The position numbers were made by a program, and so were the translations under genes. A DNA stretch of 64,000 nucleotides from Xylophilus sp. Leaf220 (GTDB lineage Bacteria > Pseudomonadota > Gammaproteobacteria > Burkholderiales > Burkholderiaceae_C), in contig NZ_LMKO01000026.1 of NCBI RefSeq assembly GCF_001421705.1, positions 16,493 through 80,492 on the forward strand, written 5' to 3'. The notes under the pieces are model-generated. The model made no database searches. It worked only from the letters and a program-made list of their open reading frames with translations, and was not told where the DNA came from. The first letter of the stretch is position 1, and every line of letters begins with the position of its first letter. Of this stretch, positions 26,034 to 34,666 are shown one piece after another.

Positions 26034-27266
26034 ATGTCGTTCATTGCCACGCCCCAGTCGATGCACTTCGCCGAACCGCTGCCGCTGCAGAGCGGCGCGG
26101 CGATCGCCGACTACACCCTCGCCTACGAGACCTACGGCACGCTCGATGCCGCGCGTTCCAACGCGGTGCTGATCTGCCACGCGCTCAACGCCTCGCACCA
26201 TGTGGCGGGCAGCTACGCCGGCCAGCCCCGGTCCGAAGGCTGGTGGGACAACATGGTGGGGCCCGGCAAGCCGGTCGACACCGACCGTTTCTTCGTCATC
26301 GGCATCAACAACCTCGGCTCCTGCTTCGGCTCCACCGGGCCGGCCGACGCCAACCCCGCCACCGGCCGCATCTGGGGCGCCGACTTTCCGGTGGTGACGG
26401 TGGAGGACTGGGTGAACGCGCAGGCCCGGCTGCTCGACGCGCTGGGCATCCGCACCCTGGCCGCGGTGATGGGCGGCAGCCTCGGCGGCATGCAGGCGCT
26501 CTCCTGGACGATGCAGCACCCCGAGCGGCTGCGCCATGCGGTGGTGATCGCCAGCGCGCCCAACCTCAACGCCGAGAACATCGCCTTCAACGAGGTGGCG
26601 CGCCGCGCGATCGTGACCGACCCGGACTTCCACGGCGGCAACTTCTACGAGCACGCCACCGTGCCCAAGCGCGGCCTGCGCATCGCCCGGATGGTGGGCC
26701 ACATCACCTACCTCAGCGACGACGTGATGAACGAGAAGTTCGGCCGCCAGCTGCGCCGCGCAGTGGAAGACACGGTCGAGGGTGCGGGCCCGGGCGGCGA
26801 CGCCGCGGCCCCCGCCGCCTACCGCTACACCACGCAGGACGTCGAGTTCCAGATCGAGAGCTACCTGCGGCACCAGGCCGACAAGTTCAGCGACTACTTC
26901 GACGCCAACACCTACCTGCTGATCACCCGCGCGCTCGACTACTTCGACCCGGCGCGCGACCACGGCGGCCGGCTCGCCGAGGCGCTGGCGCGCGCGCAGT
27001 GCCGCTTCCTGATCGCCAGCTTCACCACCGACTGGCGCTTCTCCCCGGCCCGCAGCCGCGAGATCGTCCGCGCGCTGCTCGACAACGGGCACGACGTGAG
27101 CTACGCCGAGATCGACGCGCCGCACGGTCACGACGCGTTCCTGCTGGAAGACCCGCGCTACCTGGCGCTGGTGCGCTCCTACTTCGACCGCATCGCACGC
27201 GAGCCGGCAACCGCGCCAGCCGCGGCAGTGGCGCCACCGCCGCCAGTGGAAGGAGCGGCAGCATGA
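26034..27266 (+). CDS. metX: Homoserine O-acyltransferase MetX
   Basis: A 410-residue alpha/beta-hydrolase-fold enzyme that acylates homoserine (acetyl- or succinyl-CoA) at the entry to methionine synthesis. The nucleophile Ser149 is in [10 protein letters not shown], with a C-terminal HGHDAFL histidine. I chose the ATG giving [12 protein letters not shown] because the in-frame ATG 15 bases upstream lies within the terminator loop; no strong Shine-Dalgarno precedes either. The C-terminus has an extra Ala/Pro-rich tail. Its stop overlaps metW as ATGA. In several proteobacteria MetX needs MetW for activity. Confidence 0.95.
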   Translation: MSFIATPQSMHFAEPLPLQSGAAIADYTLAYETYGTLDAARSNAVLICHALNASHHVAGSYAGQPRSEGWWDNMVGPGKPVDTDRFFVIGINNLGSCFGSTGPADANPATGRIWGADFPVVTVEDWVNAQARLLDALGIRTLAAVMGGSLGGMQALSWTMQHPERLRHAVVIASAPNLNAENIAFNEVARRAIVTDPDFHGGNFYEHATVPKRGLRIARMVGHITYLSDDVMNEKFGRQLRRAVEDTVEGAGPGGDAAAPAAYRYTTQDVEFQIESYLRHQADKFSDYFDANTYLLITRALDYFDPARDHGGRLAEALARAQCRFLIASFTTDWRFSPARSREIVRALLDNGHDVSYAEIDAPHGHDAFLLEDPRYLALVRSYFDRIAREPATAPAAAVAPPPPVEGAAA

Positions 27267-27847
27267 GCGACCTGGCCACCAAGCAACGCATCGCCCGGCT
27301 GGTGCCGCAGGGCGCCCGGGTGCTCGACCTGGGCTGCGGCGACGGCACCATGCTCGACCTGCTCCAGCGGGAGCGCGGCTGCACCGGCTACGGCATCGAG
27401 ATCGACGACGCCAACGTGCTGGCCTGCGTGCAGCGCGGCGTCAACGTGATCCAGCGCGACCTGGGCGCGGGCCTGGACCTGTTCGACGACCAGGCCTTCG
27501 ACGTGGTGCTGCAGCTCGACACCCTGCAGCACCTGCACAACACCGAGACGATGCTGCGCGAGACCGCGCGGGTGGGCCGCATGGGCATCGTCGCGTTTCC
27601 CAACTTCGCGCACTGGCCCAACCGGGTCAGCGTGGCGCGTGGCCGGATGCCGGTGACGCGGCGGCTGCCCTACGAGTGGTACGACACGCCGAACATCCGG
27701 GTCGGTACCTTCAAGGATTTCGAGGTGCTGGCGCGCAAGAACGCCCTGCAGATCCTCGACGGATTCGGGCTGCAGGACGGGCGCGAGGTACGTTGGCTGC
27801 CCAACCTGCTGGCGGGCACGGCGGTGTTCCGCTTCCAGCGCGGCTGA
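27263..27847 (+). CDS. metW: Methionine biosynthesis protein MetW
   Basis: A 194-residue methyltransferase-fold protein with the SAM-site-like [15 protein letters not shown] near residue 20 and the MetW blocks LQLDTLQHL and [10 protein letters not shown]. Preceded by GGAAGGAG and overlapping the metX stop, so it is translated with MetX. It partners MetX in homoserine acylation. Confidence 0.96.
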   Translation: MSDLATKQRIARLVPQGARVLDLGCGDGTMLDLLQRERGCTGYGIEIDDANVLACVQRGVNVIQRDLGAGLDLFDDQAFDVVLQLDTLQHLHNTETMLRETARVGRMGIVAFPNFAHWPNRVSVARGRMPVTRRLPYEWYDTPNIRVGTFKDFEVLARKNALQILDGFGLQDGREVRWLPNLLAGTAVFRFQRG

Positions 27848-27875
27848 CGCGGGCCGCGCTGCAAGACCCGCGAAG

Positions 27876-28265
27876 TTACTTGGCGGGGACCGGCGTCACC
27901 GTCTCGCGGATGATGCCGCCGCTGCCCACGCTGCCGCTGCTGGTCGTGGTGCCGGGGGCGCTCGAGGCGCCCATGCGCTTCATGCAGTCGGCACGCTCGC
28001 CGGCGGGCAGGCTGCCGCAGCGGTCGGTGCCGTTGCGGCCTTGTTCCGGCGTGCTCGGCGAGGTCAGGCCACCGCGGGCGGCTTCCTGCTTAGCGGCGCC
28101 GCCTTCGCGGCGGCAGGCGGCCGGGTCGCTCTGGGCACCGGCCGGGGTGCAGCCGGCTTCGACCGGTGCGGTAGGGGTTTGCGCCTGGGCGGCACCCAGC
28201 CAGACGGTGCTGGAGAGCAGGGCGATGCCGGCGGCGCGGGCGATGCAGGAAACGATGGATGTCAT
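27876..28265 (-). CDS. Small exported protein of unknown function
   Basis: A 129-residue protein with a signal peptide (residues 1-29, cleaved near AAQAQ). The mature part is rich in Gly, Ser, Thr and Pro and has four cysteines (in GCTPAG, AACRR, DRCGS and ADCMKR), probably paired in the periplasm. I do not recognise a domain. Convergent with metW with 28 bases between stops; transcribed alone or after the OsmC gene. Confidence 0.7.
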   Translation of the reverse strand: MTSIVSCIARAAGIALLSSTVWLGAAQAQTPTAPVEAGCTPAGAQSDPAACRREGGAAKQEAARGGLTSPSTPEQGRNGTDRCGSLPAGERADCMKRMGASSAPGTTTSSGSVGSGGIIRETVTPVPAK

Positions 28266-28337
28266 GGGGCTACCTCGAAAACGATGGGGACGACGGCCGG
28301 CGTTGCCGGCCGCGGGGAGTCTGGAAAGCGGGTGCGA

Positions 28338-28775
28338 TCAGGGCCGTAGCGTGGCGGTCAGCGTGATCTCGGGCACGCCGGCCAGCGCCTTCGACAGCGG
28401 GCAGCCGCGCTTGGCGGTTTCCGCCAGTTCCTGGAAGCGGGCGTCGTCGATGCCCGGCACCGAGGCGTCCAGCGTCAGCGCGATCCGGTCGATCTTGAAG
28501 CCGTCGCCGTCCTTGGCCAGGCGCACCACCGCATTGGTGTCCACGTCCTTCGTCGGGAAACCGGCCTTCTCGGCGGCCAGTGCGAAGGCCATGGTGAAGC
28601 AGGCCGCATGGGCCGCGCCGACGATCTCCTCGGGATTGGTGCCGGTGCGGTCGTCCTCGAACCGGGTGCCGAAGCCGTACGGATAGGCCTTCAGCGCACC
28701 GGTCTCGGTGGTGATCTGTCCCTGGCCCTTCTTGCCGGGGCCTTCCCAATGGACGCGTGCGTTCTTCTCGATCAT
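28338..28775 (-). CDS. osmC: OsmC-family peroxiredoxin
   Basis: A 145-residue cytosolic thiol peroxidase for organic hydroperoxides. Both redox cysteines are present: Cys59 in AAHAACFTMAF and Cys125 in KRGCPLSKAL, and EEIVGAAHAA is the family signature. Length is typical. Upstream on the same strand, 30 bases away, is an FMN oxidoreductase gene, suggesting a shared transcript for redox stress. Confidence 0.93.
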   Translation of the reverse strand: MIEKNARVHWEGPGKKGQGQITTETGALKAYPYGFGTRFEDDRTGTNPEEIVGAAHAACFTMAFALAAEKAGFPTKDVDTNAVVRLAKDGDGFKIDRIALTLDASVPGIDDARFQELAETAKRGCPLSKALAGVPEITLTATLRP

Positions 28776-28805
28776 GGATTTCCTTTCAGGGGTGGAGGAG
28801 CCGCG

Positions 28806-29876
28806 TCACTTCGGGCGCGGCGGGCGGATGGCGTGGTCGGGCTGGCGGAGTTCGCCGGCGCGCAGCTGGCGCACGGCCTGCACCACCGCGCGGGCGACGT
28901 TGGAGACCTCGTCCTGCATCGGCGTGTCGCGGTCGAGCGTCTCGTGGCTGTCGTAGTAGGGCGCGTAGTAGCCGATGTAGCGGTCGATCTGCGACCAGTG
29001 GCCGGCAGGCACTAGGCCCATCCAGTCGAGCCAGTCGGTCAGGTTGCGGCGGTGCGATTCGATGCCCGACACGTCCCCGTGCACCACCACCCCGTAGGCG
29101 CGGCCGGCCACATGCTTCGGGAAATCCCAGCCCTTCTGCTCGATGTCCTTGGCCTCCTGCGCCTTCTTGCCGTGGGTGCTGCTCGGGTCGGGGTTGCCGC
29201 CGTCGGCGCAGACCAGGCGGTCGATCATCAGCTTGAGCGGGCTGGGCGACTGGTTCCAGTAGGTGGGCGCCATGATCACGATGCCGTGGGCCGAGACCCA
29301 GCGCTCGTAGATCTCGGCCATCCAGTCGTCGGCCTGGTCGAGCGAATGGTTGGGGTAGCAGCTGCAGGGCCAGTGGCACAGCGGCATCGCGGTCGAGACG
29401 CAGCCCTTGCACGGGTGGATGGTGCGGCCGTATTCGGAGGTGACGAGGCTCAGGTCGAGCAGGTCGGCCTCCATGCCGGCGTCTTCCACGACCTTGCGGG
29501 CCATCTGGTTGAAGCGCCAGGTCTTCGAAATCTCGCCCGGGCAGGTGCCGTCGTTACGGGCGCTGCCGTTGATCAGCAGGACGCGGGAGCGGGTGGCCGG
29601 CTCCTTCCAGCGCGCCTGGGCGGCTTCCAGCCGGCGGTGGGTGTCCATCCACTCGACCGACATGTCGTAGTCGGGGTCGGCGAAGCCGGCACCGGCCTTC
29701 TCGGTGACCGGCGCCTTGCGGCCCTCGTCGTACGCTTCCCATGCGATCGCCTCCAGCCGGGCGATCGCCGCGTCCTCGGCCCGGTAGGCGGGGTCGTAGT
29801 AGCGCAAGCGGAAACGCTGCCCGAAGGCAGCGCGGTCGAGGTGGGGCGGTGCCTGTCCGGTGCGGGGGGTTGTCAT
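28806..29876 (-). CDS. NAD(P)H-dependent FMN oxidoreductase (flavodoxin-like fold)
   Basis: A 356-residue protein. Residues 1-90 are a helical extension; the flavodoxin-like FMN_red domain follows, starting at LLINGSARNDGTCPG (FMN-phosphate loop) and including MAPTYWNQSPSPLKLMIDR. A Cys-rich stretch HPCKGCVSTAMPLCHWPC could bind a metal or iron-sulfur cluster, as in iron-sulfur flavoproteins, but I cannot tell. Substrate unknown. Likely co-transcribed with osmC. Confidence 0.85.
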   Translation of the reverse strand: MTTPRTGQAPPHLDRAAFGQRFRLRYYDPAYRAEDAAIARLEAIAWEAYDEGRKAPVTEKAGAGFADPDYDMSVEWMDTHRRLEAAQARWKEPATRSRVLLINGSARNDGTCPGEISKTWRFNQMARKVVEDAGMEADLLDLSLVTSEYGRTIHPCKGCVSTAMPLCHWPCSCYPNHSLDQADDWMAEIYERWVSAHGIVIMAPTYWNQSPSPLKLMIDRLVCADGGNPDPSSTHGKKAQEAKDIEQKGWDFPKHVAGRAYGVVVHGDVSGIESHRRNLTDWLDWMGLVPAGHWSQIDRYIGYYAPYYDSHETLDRDTPMQDEVSNVARAVVQAVRQLRAGELRQPDHAIRPPRPK

Positions 29877-30010
29877 GGTGGGGCGGGTGTTCTTGTGGGC
29901 GAAGCTGCCGCAGCATGGCCGCCGGCGCCAGCGCCCACCGTCGGACGCTGCCGCGTAGATGGTGGCTGCGGCTTCCTACACCCCGGCCTCCGATCCGGGC
30001 ACCGGGTCGG

Positions 30011-30077
30011 TTTCAAGCCGAAAATAGCCAGGGCCCGCACGGTATGCCGACCTCGTGCTATTAAATATGTAGCAAAC
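30011..30077 (-). repeat. Two-hairpin intergenic repeat, family A, copy 4
   Basis: Read on the minus strand: GCTACATATTTAATAGC hairpin, ACGA, GGTCGGC...GCGGGCC hairpin, then TGGCTATTTTCGG. More diverged than copies 1 and 2. It lies in the 272-base interval between the FMN oxidoreductase start and the MmcB-like gene, in which no other element was seen. Confidence 0.6.
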
Positions 30078-30148
30078 GGTCAATCGACAAATCGACCAAT
30101 TGCCCATGGACCGGCCGGTAGCTCTCGCCGCCCCTGTCGTACCGTCCG

Positions 30149-31039
30149 TTACGGCTCCACCACGTTCAGGCAGCCCCCCGCCGGGGCACCGCCGTCGTCC
30201 GGTGCGCCGCACTCGCCCAGCATCTGCTGCACGCCCTCGTCGAGCCAGGGCACCGGCGTGGCCTTGGCCAGGGTCATCCACACCGCGAAGGGCACCAGGG
30301 CGGCGCGGCGCGGTGCGGGCCGCGCCACGCAGAGGCGGGTGCCTTCGAGCACCATCACGCCGCACTCCAGCGGGATCTCGTTGGCCGCGGCGATCGGCCG
30401 GCCCCGGGCGTCGTTGCCCAGCACGTACCAGCATTCGCTGGCCATGTGCAGGTAGGCGGCGCGCTTGGCGGGCTTGCGCAGGTCGCCCAGCAGGTCGGCG
30501 CGGCGGACCTTCACCTCGTGCACCACCGGCAGGGCGTAGGCCTCGACGGTCGTGTTGCGGATCGAGAAGACATCGGGTTTGGCGATGCACCAGCGCAGGT
30601 CAGCCGGCGCCGGCGCGGCCATCGCGTCGGCCCCGGGCTCCACCGGGTCCGCGCCGGGCACAGGATCGCGCTGCACCTGGGCCCGCAGCGACAGCCCGCG
30701 CCAGGCGATGCGGCCGGCGCGCTGCATCTCGCGCGCCACCGCCTCCACCAGCGCCTCGTGCTGCGACAGGCAGGCCCGGTTGCGCTGCAGGCTCTGCGCG
30801 ATCGCGGCGATGCCGGCATCGGTCACCCGCAGCGTCTCGCCGGCGGACGAGGCCACCCGCTCCACCAGGCCGAAGGCCAGCAGCTCCACCTCGACCAGGT
30901 CCTGGCACGGCCAGCCGGCCGAGCGGTAGATCTCGCGCAGCCGCCGGGCGTGGGTCCGGCCCAGCACCGGCGCCGGCGGCGCGGCCGTCTCCAGGACGTC
31001 GGCCAGGGGCAGGGGTTCGGCGAGGGGCAGCGCGGACAT
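30149..31039 (-). CDS. MmcB-like protein with a PD-(D/E)xK nuclease-type motif
   Basis: A 296-residue cytosolic protein. Residues 1-110 are helical and may be a winged-helix region (EVELLAFGLVERV, LRVTDAGIAAIAQ). Residues 150-230 resemble MmcB/COG5321: Pro155-Asp156 in CIAKPDVFSI, then Glu175-Val-Lys177 in HEVKVRRADLLGDLRKP, a PD...ExK pattern. MmcB in Caulobacter is a DNA-repair factor. The assignment rests on motif similarity. The gene is divergent from the LacI-type regulator, sharing a 120-base intergenic region. Confidence 0.55.
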   Translation of the reverse strand: MSALPLAEPLPLADVLETAAPPAPVLGRTHARRLREIYRSAGWPCQDLVEVELLAFGLVERVASSAGETLRVTDAGIAAIAQSLQRNRACLSQHEALVEAVAREMQRAGRIAWRGLSLRAQVQRDPVPGADPVEPGADAMAAPAPADLRWCIAKPDVFSIRNTTVEAYALPVVHEVKVRRADLLGDLRKPAKRAAYLHMASECWYVLGNDARGRPIAAANEIPLECGVMVLEGTRLCVARPAPRRAALVPFAVWMTLAKATPVPWLDEGVQQMLGECGAPDDGGAPAGGCLNVVEP

Positions 31040-31144
31040 GGGCGGCAAGGGTAGCGGGGGGCGAAAGACCTGTACTTTCATACAGGTACCCGGCGGCGGC
31101 GCGGCGGGCGCAGCAGGCCTGCGCGGGTACCATCGTCGCCACCC

Positions 31145-31158
31145 TGAAACTGGTTTCC
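31145..31158. promoter_or_regulatory. PtxS-type operator before the regulator gene
   Basis: TGAAACTGGTTTCC, a palindrome with one imperfect outer position, ends one base before the regulator ATG. It matches the perfect palindrome at 32289-32302 and the PtxS site known from Pseudomonas, implying autorepression. Confidence 0.75.
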
Positions 31159-31159
31159 G

Positions 31160-32248
31160 ATGCCGACGACCCCACCGCCTTCCCCGACCGGCCGCACCGC
31201 CCCGGCCCGCGCCACGATCGACGACGTGGCGCGGTCCGCGGGCGTGTCGAAGGCCACGGTGTCGCGCTTCCTCAACCACCGCGAGACGCTGCTGACGCCC
31301 GACATCGCGGCGCGGGTGCAGGTGGCGGTCACCGCGCTCGGCTACTCGCCCAGCCCGATGGCGCAGGCCCTGAAGCGCGGCCGCTCGCGGCTGATCGGCC
31401 TGGTGGTGGCCGACATCACCAACCCGTATTCGGTGGCGGTGCTGCGCGGCGCCGAGAAAGCCTGCCAGGAGGCCGGCTACCTGCTGATGCTGTTCAACCT
31501 GGGCAACGAGGGCGGGCGCGAGCGCCAGGCCATCGAGGCGCTGGCCGCCTACCAGGTCGAGGGCTTCATCCTCAACCGGGTGGGCGACGACGCCGCCGCG
31601 ATGGCCGAGGCCGCCCGCAGCGCCCGGCCGATGGTGCTGGTCGACCGGCGCAACGACACGCTGGCGGCCGACTTCGTCTCGCTCGACAACGCCGCGGCCA
31701 CCCGGATGGCGGCCGCGCACCTGCACGGCGCCGGCTACCACCACCAGCTCTTCGTGACCGAACCGATCGAGGACGTCAGTTCCCGGCACGAGCGGGCCGC
31801 CGCCTTCCGCGCCTTCTCGGCCGAGACCGGCACCGCCGCCACCGTGCTGGAGCATGCCGAAGGCGACGACGCGGCGCTCGACGACGCCCTGCGCCGCCTG
31901 CATGCCGAGGCCGGGGCCACCGGCAGGCCCGCCGCGGTGCTGAGCGCCAACGCCGTCGCCACGCTGCGCGTGGCGGCCGCCGCGATGCGGCTCGGCTGGC
32001 AGTTCGGCCGGGAGCTGGGCTTCGTCGGTTTCGACGAGACCGAATGGGCGCCGCTGGTGGGCCCGGGCCTGAGCACCGTCGCCCAGCCGACCGATGCGCT
32101 GGGCCGTGCTGCGGTCGAGTGCCTGCTGGAGCGGCTGCGTGGCGCCACCCATGCGCCGCGCGAGATCCTGCTGCCGGGCCGGCTGGTGCCGCGGGCCTCG
32201 TCGGTGGTGCCGGGCGCCGCCGTGCTTCCACCGCGCGCAGCCGACTAG
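31160..32248 (+). CDS. ptxS: LacI-family transcriptional regulator, PtxS type
   Basis: A 362-residue regulator. The N-terminal LacI helix-turn-helix occupies residues 18-42 (TIDDVARSAGVSKATVS) with the hinge helix near PMAQALKRGRS, followed by a periplasmic-binding-protein-like effector domain (LIGLVVADITNPY to the end). Named PtxS because its two flanking operators have the TGAAACCGGTTTCA sequence recognised by Pseudomonas PtxS and it precedes kguE-kguK-kguD homologues; PtxS responds to 2-ketogluconate. The name is an inference from site and context. It is 100 bases upstream of the target operon. Confidence 0.82.
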   Translation: MPTTPPPSPTGRTAPARATIDDVARSAGVSKATVSRFLNHRETLLTPDIAARVQVAVTALGYSPSPMAQALKRGRSRLIGLVVADITNPYSVAVLRGAEKACQEAGYLLMLFNLGNEGGRERQAIEALAAYQVEGFILNRVGDDAAAMAEAARSARPMVLVDRRNDTLAADFVSLDNAAATRMAAAHLHGAGYHHQLFVTEPIEDVSSRHERAAAFRAFSAETGTAATVLEHAEGDDAALDDALRRLHAEAGATGRPAAVLSANAVATLRVAAAAMRLGWQFGRELGFVGFDETEWAPLVGPGLSTVAQPTDALGRAAVECLLERLRGATHAPREILLPGRLVPRASSVVPGAAVLPPRAAD

Positions 32249-32288
32249 GGTATTTCCCGAGTTCGCGCCGCACGCTGCGTCGCTAAAC

Positions 32289-32302
32289 TGAAACCGGTTT
32301 CA
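32289..32302. promoter_or_regulatory. PtxS-type operator of the kgu/ABC operon
   Basis: TGAAACCGGTTTCA, a perfect 14-base palindrome, 46 bases before the first operon start. A TAAACT at 32284-32289 directly abuts it and could be the -10, so bound repressor would block the promoter. The sequence is identical to the PtxS site described in Pseudomonas. Confidence 0.85.
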
Positions 32303-32348
32303 GACACCGGCCGCAAGGCCCGGTTTCCCTGCGAACCCCCTCCGTTCC

Positions 32349-33020
32349 GTGAACTACACGTTTCAATTCGGCGATGTCTTCGCCGCGTGGCCGCTGCTGC
32401 TCCGAGGCACGTGGACCACGCTCCAGCTGTCCTTCCTGGCGATGGCGCTGGGTCTGTGCGTGGCGGTGCTCTGCGCCTGGGGCAAGACCTCGGGGCCGAA
32501 GCCGCTGCGCTGGGCGATCAACGTCTACATCGAACTGATCCGCAACACGCCCTTCCTGGTGCAGCTGTTCTTCTTCTTCTTCGCGCTGCCGGCGCTCGGC
32601 CTGCGCTGGACGCCCTACACCGCGGCGCTGACGGCGATGGTGGTCAACCTGGGCGCCTATGCCGCCGAGATCATCCGGGCCGGCATCGAGTCGATCCCCA
32701 AGGGCCAGATCGAGGCGGGCCTGGCGCTCAACCTGAAGCGCTGGGAGATCTTCCGCTTCGTCGTCATCACGCCGGCGCTGCGGGCGATCTACCCGGCGCT
32801 CACCAGCCAGTTCATTCTGCTGATGCTCAGCTCGGCCGTGGTGTCGGTGATCTCGGCCGACGACCTGACCTCGGTCGCGGCCAACCTGCAGTCGCAGACC
32901 TTCCGCAGCTTCGAGATCTACATCGTGGTGGCCGGCATCTACCTGCTGCTGTCGCTCGCGTTCTCGGGCTTCTTCAAGCTGGTGTTCAACGCCACGCTCA
33001 ACTACCCCGACCGGAAGTAG
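32349..33020 (+). CDS. ABC transporter permease, polar amino-acid family (kgu operon)
   Basis: A 223-residue inner-membrane permease with the HisMQ-type topology: early RGTWTTLQLSFLAMALG, then YIELIRNTPFLVQLFFFFFA and a cytoplasmic EAA-like loop around EAGLALNLKRWEIF. The start is a GTG just after the operator region. It is the first gene of the operon and pairs with the next gene as a permease heterodimer. Operon context suggests a sugar-acid rather than an amino-acid substrate. Confidence 0.92.
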   Translation: MNYTFQFGDVFAAWPLLLRGTWTTLQLSFLAMALGLCVAVLCAWGKTSGPKPLRWAINVYIELIRNTPFLVQLFFFFFALPALGLRWTPYTAALTAMVVNLGAYAAEIIRAGIESIPKGQIEAGLALNLKRWEIFRFVVITPALRAIYPALTSQFILLMLSSAVVSVISADDLTSVAANLQSQTFRSFEIYIVVAGIYLLLSLAFSGFFKLVFNATLNYPDRK

Positions 33021-33030
33021 AGGGCCCACG

Positions 33031-33684
33031 ATGCGTACGTTCGGCATGCCCGAGTTCTGGTTCATCCTGGAGGCCGCCAAGTGGACACTGGCGCTCTCGG
33101 CCATCGCGTTCTTCTTCGGCGCCCTCGGCGGGCTGGTGGTGGCGCTGTCGCGCGTCTCGCCGGTGGCCGGGGTGCGCGGCGCGGCCACCGCATTCGTGCA
33201 GGTGTTCCAGGGCACGCCGCTGCTGCTGCAGCTCTTCCTGATCTTCTTCGGCGCGCCGATCCTCGGGCTGGACATCAACCCGTGGATCGCCGCCGGCATC
33301 GCGCTGTCGCTCAACACCGCCGCGTTCCTGGGCGAGATCTGGCGCGGCTGCATCCAGGCGATTCCGCGCGGCCAGTGGGAAGCGGCCGAGGCGCTCAATC
33401 TCTCCTACGTCTCGCGGATGCGCGACGTGGTGCTGCCCCAGGCCTGGAAGATCGCGGTGCCGCCCACCGTCGGCTACCTGGTGCAGGTGATCAAGGGCAC
33501 CTCGCTCGCCGCGATCATCGGCTTCACCGAGATCACCCGCGCCGGCCAGATCATCAACAACGCCACCTTCCAGCCGCTGATCGTGTTCAGCGTTGTGGCC
33601 GCCATCTACTTCGTGCTGTGCTGGCCGCTCTCGCTGCTGGCCGGGCACATGGAGCGCCGCCTGGCCGTGGCCAACGCGCGCTGA
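33031..33684 (+). CDS. ABC transporter permease, polar amino-acid family (kgu operon), second subunit
   Basis: A 217-residue permease starting 10 bases after the first. It has the conserved FQGTPLLLQLFLIFFG and the EAA loop EAAEALNLSYVSRMRDVVLPQA. Four to five transmembrane helices are apparent. Forms the membrane channel with the preceding subunit. Confidence 0.92.
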   Translation: MRTFGMPEFWFILEAAKWTLALSAIAFFFGALGGLVVALSRVSPVAGVRGAATAFVQVFQGTPLLLQLFLIFFGAPILGLDINPWIAAGIALSLNTAAFLGEIWRGCIQAIPRGQWEAAEALNLSYVSRMRDVVLPQAWKIAVPPTVGYLVQVIKGTSLAAIIGFTEITRAGQIINNATFQPLIVFSVVAAIYFVLCWPLSLLAGHMERRLAVANAR

Positions 33685-33743
33685 CGCCGCCGCTGCCCCC
33701 GCTTTCCCTTCTCTCTCGACCGTTCCCCACAACAGGAGACCCC

Positions 33744-34544
33744 ATGACCCGCTTCCTCCCCCGCCGCACCGTCGTCGTCGCCGCAGCCCTGGCGCTGGGC
33801 ACCTCGCTCGCCGCCCTGGCACCGGCCCATGCGCAGTCGCTGGCCGACATCAAGAAGAAGGGCGAGCTGACGATCGGCATGCTGGTCGACTTCCCGCCCT
33901 ACGGCACCACCGACGCCAAGAACCAGCCCGACGGCTACGACGCCGACGTGGCCAGGCTGCTGGCCAAGGACCTGGGCGTGAAGGCCAACATCGTGCCGGT
34001 CACCGGCCCCAACCGCATCCCGTTCCTGCTGACCAACAAGGTCGACCTGCTGGTCGCCTCGCTGGCGATCACGCCCGAGCGTGCCAAGCAGGTGACCTTC
34101 TCGCAGCCCTACGCGGCCGCCACCATCGTGCTGTACGGCAAGAAGTCCGACGCGATCGCCGACGCCGCTGCGCTCAAGGGCAAGCGCATCGGCGTGGCCC
34201 GCGCCAGCACCCAGGACATCGCGGTGACCAAGGCCGCGCCCGAGGGCACCGAGATCCGCCGCTTCGACGACGACGCATCGGCCATGCAGGCGCTGCTGTC
34301 GGGCCAGGTCGACGCGATCGGCTGCTCGGTCACCGTGGCCGCGCAGATCGCCAAGCGCGCACCGGCCGGCATGTTCGAGAACAAGTTCAACCTGGTGCAG
34401 CAGAACATGGGCATCGCGATGCGCCCCGGCCAGGCCGAGCTGGAGAAGACGGTCAACGATTTCGTCGCCAAGCGCAGCGCCGACGGCGAGCTGAACAAGC
34501 TCTACCAGAAGTGGCTCGGCGCCGATCTGCCGGCGTTCAAGTAA
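33744..34544 (+). CDS. ABC transporter substrate-binding protein, PAAT family, without the amino-group Asp
   Basis: A 266-residue periplasmic protein with a signal peptide (residues 1-30, AHAQ cleavage) and an AGGAGA ribosome site. The two-lobe SBP_bac_3 fold is clear (GELTIGMLVDFPPYG, LLVASLAITPERAKQVTFS). Arg113, the carboxylate-binding arginine of HisJ/GlnH, is kept. The position of the aspartate that binds the ligand amino group (HisJ Asp161, GlnH Asp157) is Ser195 in VDAIGCSVTV by hand alignment. This fits a carboxylate ligand with no alpha-amino group, such as 2-ketogluconate; the ligand is inferred. Confidence 0.88.
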   Translation: MTRFLPRRTVVVAAALALGTSLAALAPAHAQSLADIKKKGELTIGMLVDFPPYGTTDAKNQPDGYDADVARLLAKDLGVKANIVPVTGPNRIPFLLTNKVDLLVASLAITPERAKQVTFSQPYAAATIVLYGKKSDAIADAAALKGKRIGVARASTQDIAVTKAAPEGTEIRRFDDDASAMQALLSGQVDAIGCSVTVAAQIAKRAPAGMFENKFNLVQQNMGIAMRPGQAELEKTVNDFVAKRSADGELNKLYQKWLGADLPAFK

Positions 34545-34547
34545 ATC

Positions 34548-34620
34548 CCCAGGCTGCGCCTACCCCCTTGCAGGGGGCGGTACCAGCGGACCGGCGGAGC
34601 CGGATCCGCGGTACCCCTGG
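34548..34620 (+). repeat. Intergenic repeat family B, copy 1
   Basis: CCCCAGGCT, then a CCCCCTTGCAGGGGG hairpin, then GGTACC-bounded GCGGACCGGC...GCCGGATCCGC hairpin ending CCCCTGG. A homologous copy lies inverted at 47821-47910. It sits between the binding-protein and ATPase genes of the kgu operon and may cause partial termination or mRNA-stability differences. Confidence 0.75.
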
Positions 34621-34666
34621 ACCCGGCTGATGGCCGCGGCGCCTGACCAACACGAGATTCACGAGC

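Noticed and set aside
31160..32248. Regulator as a generic ribose or gluconate (GntR-like LacI) repressor
   Set aside because: The operator sequence and the kguE-kguK-kguD neighbours fit PtxS better, although the effector is not proved.
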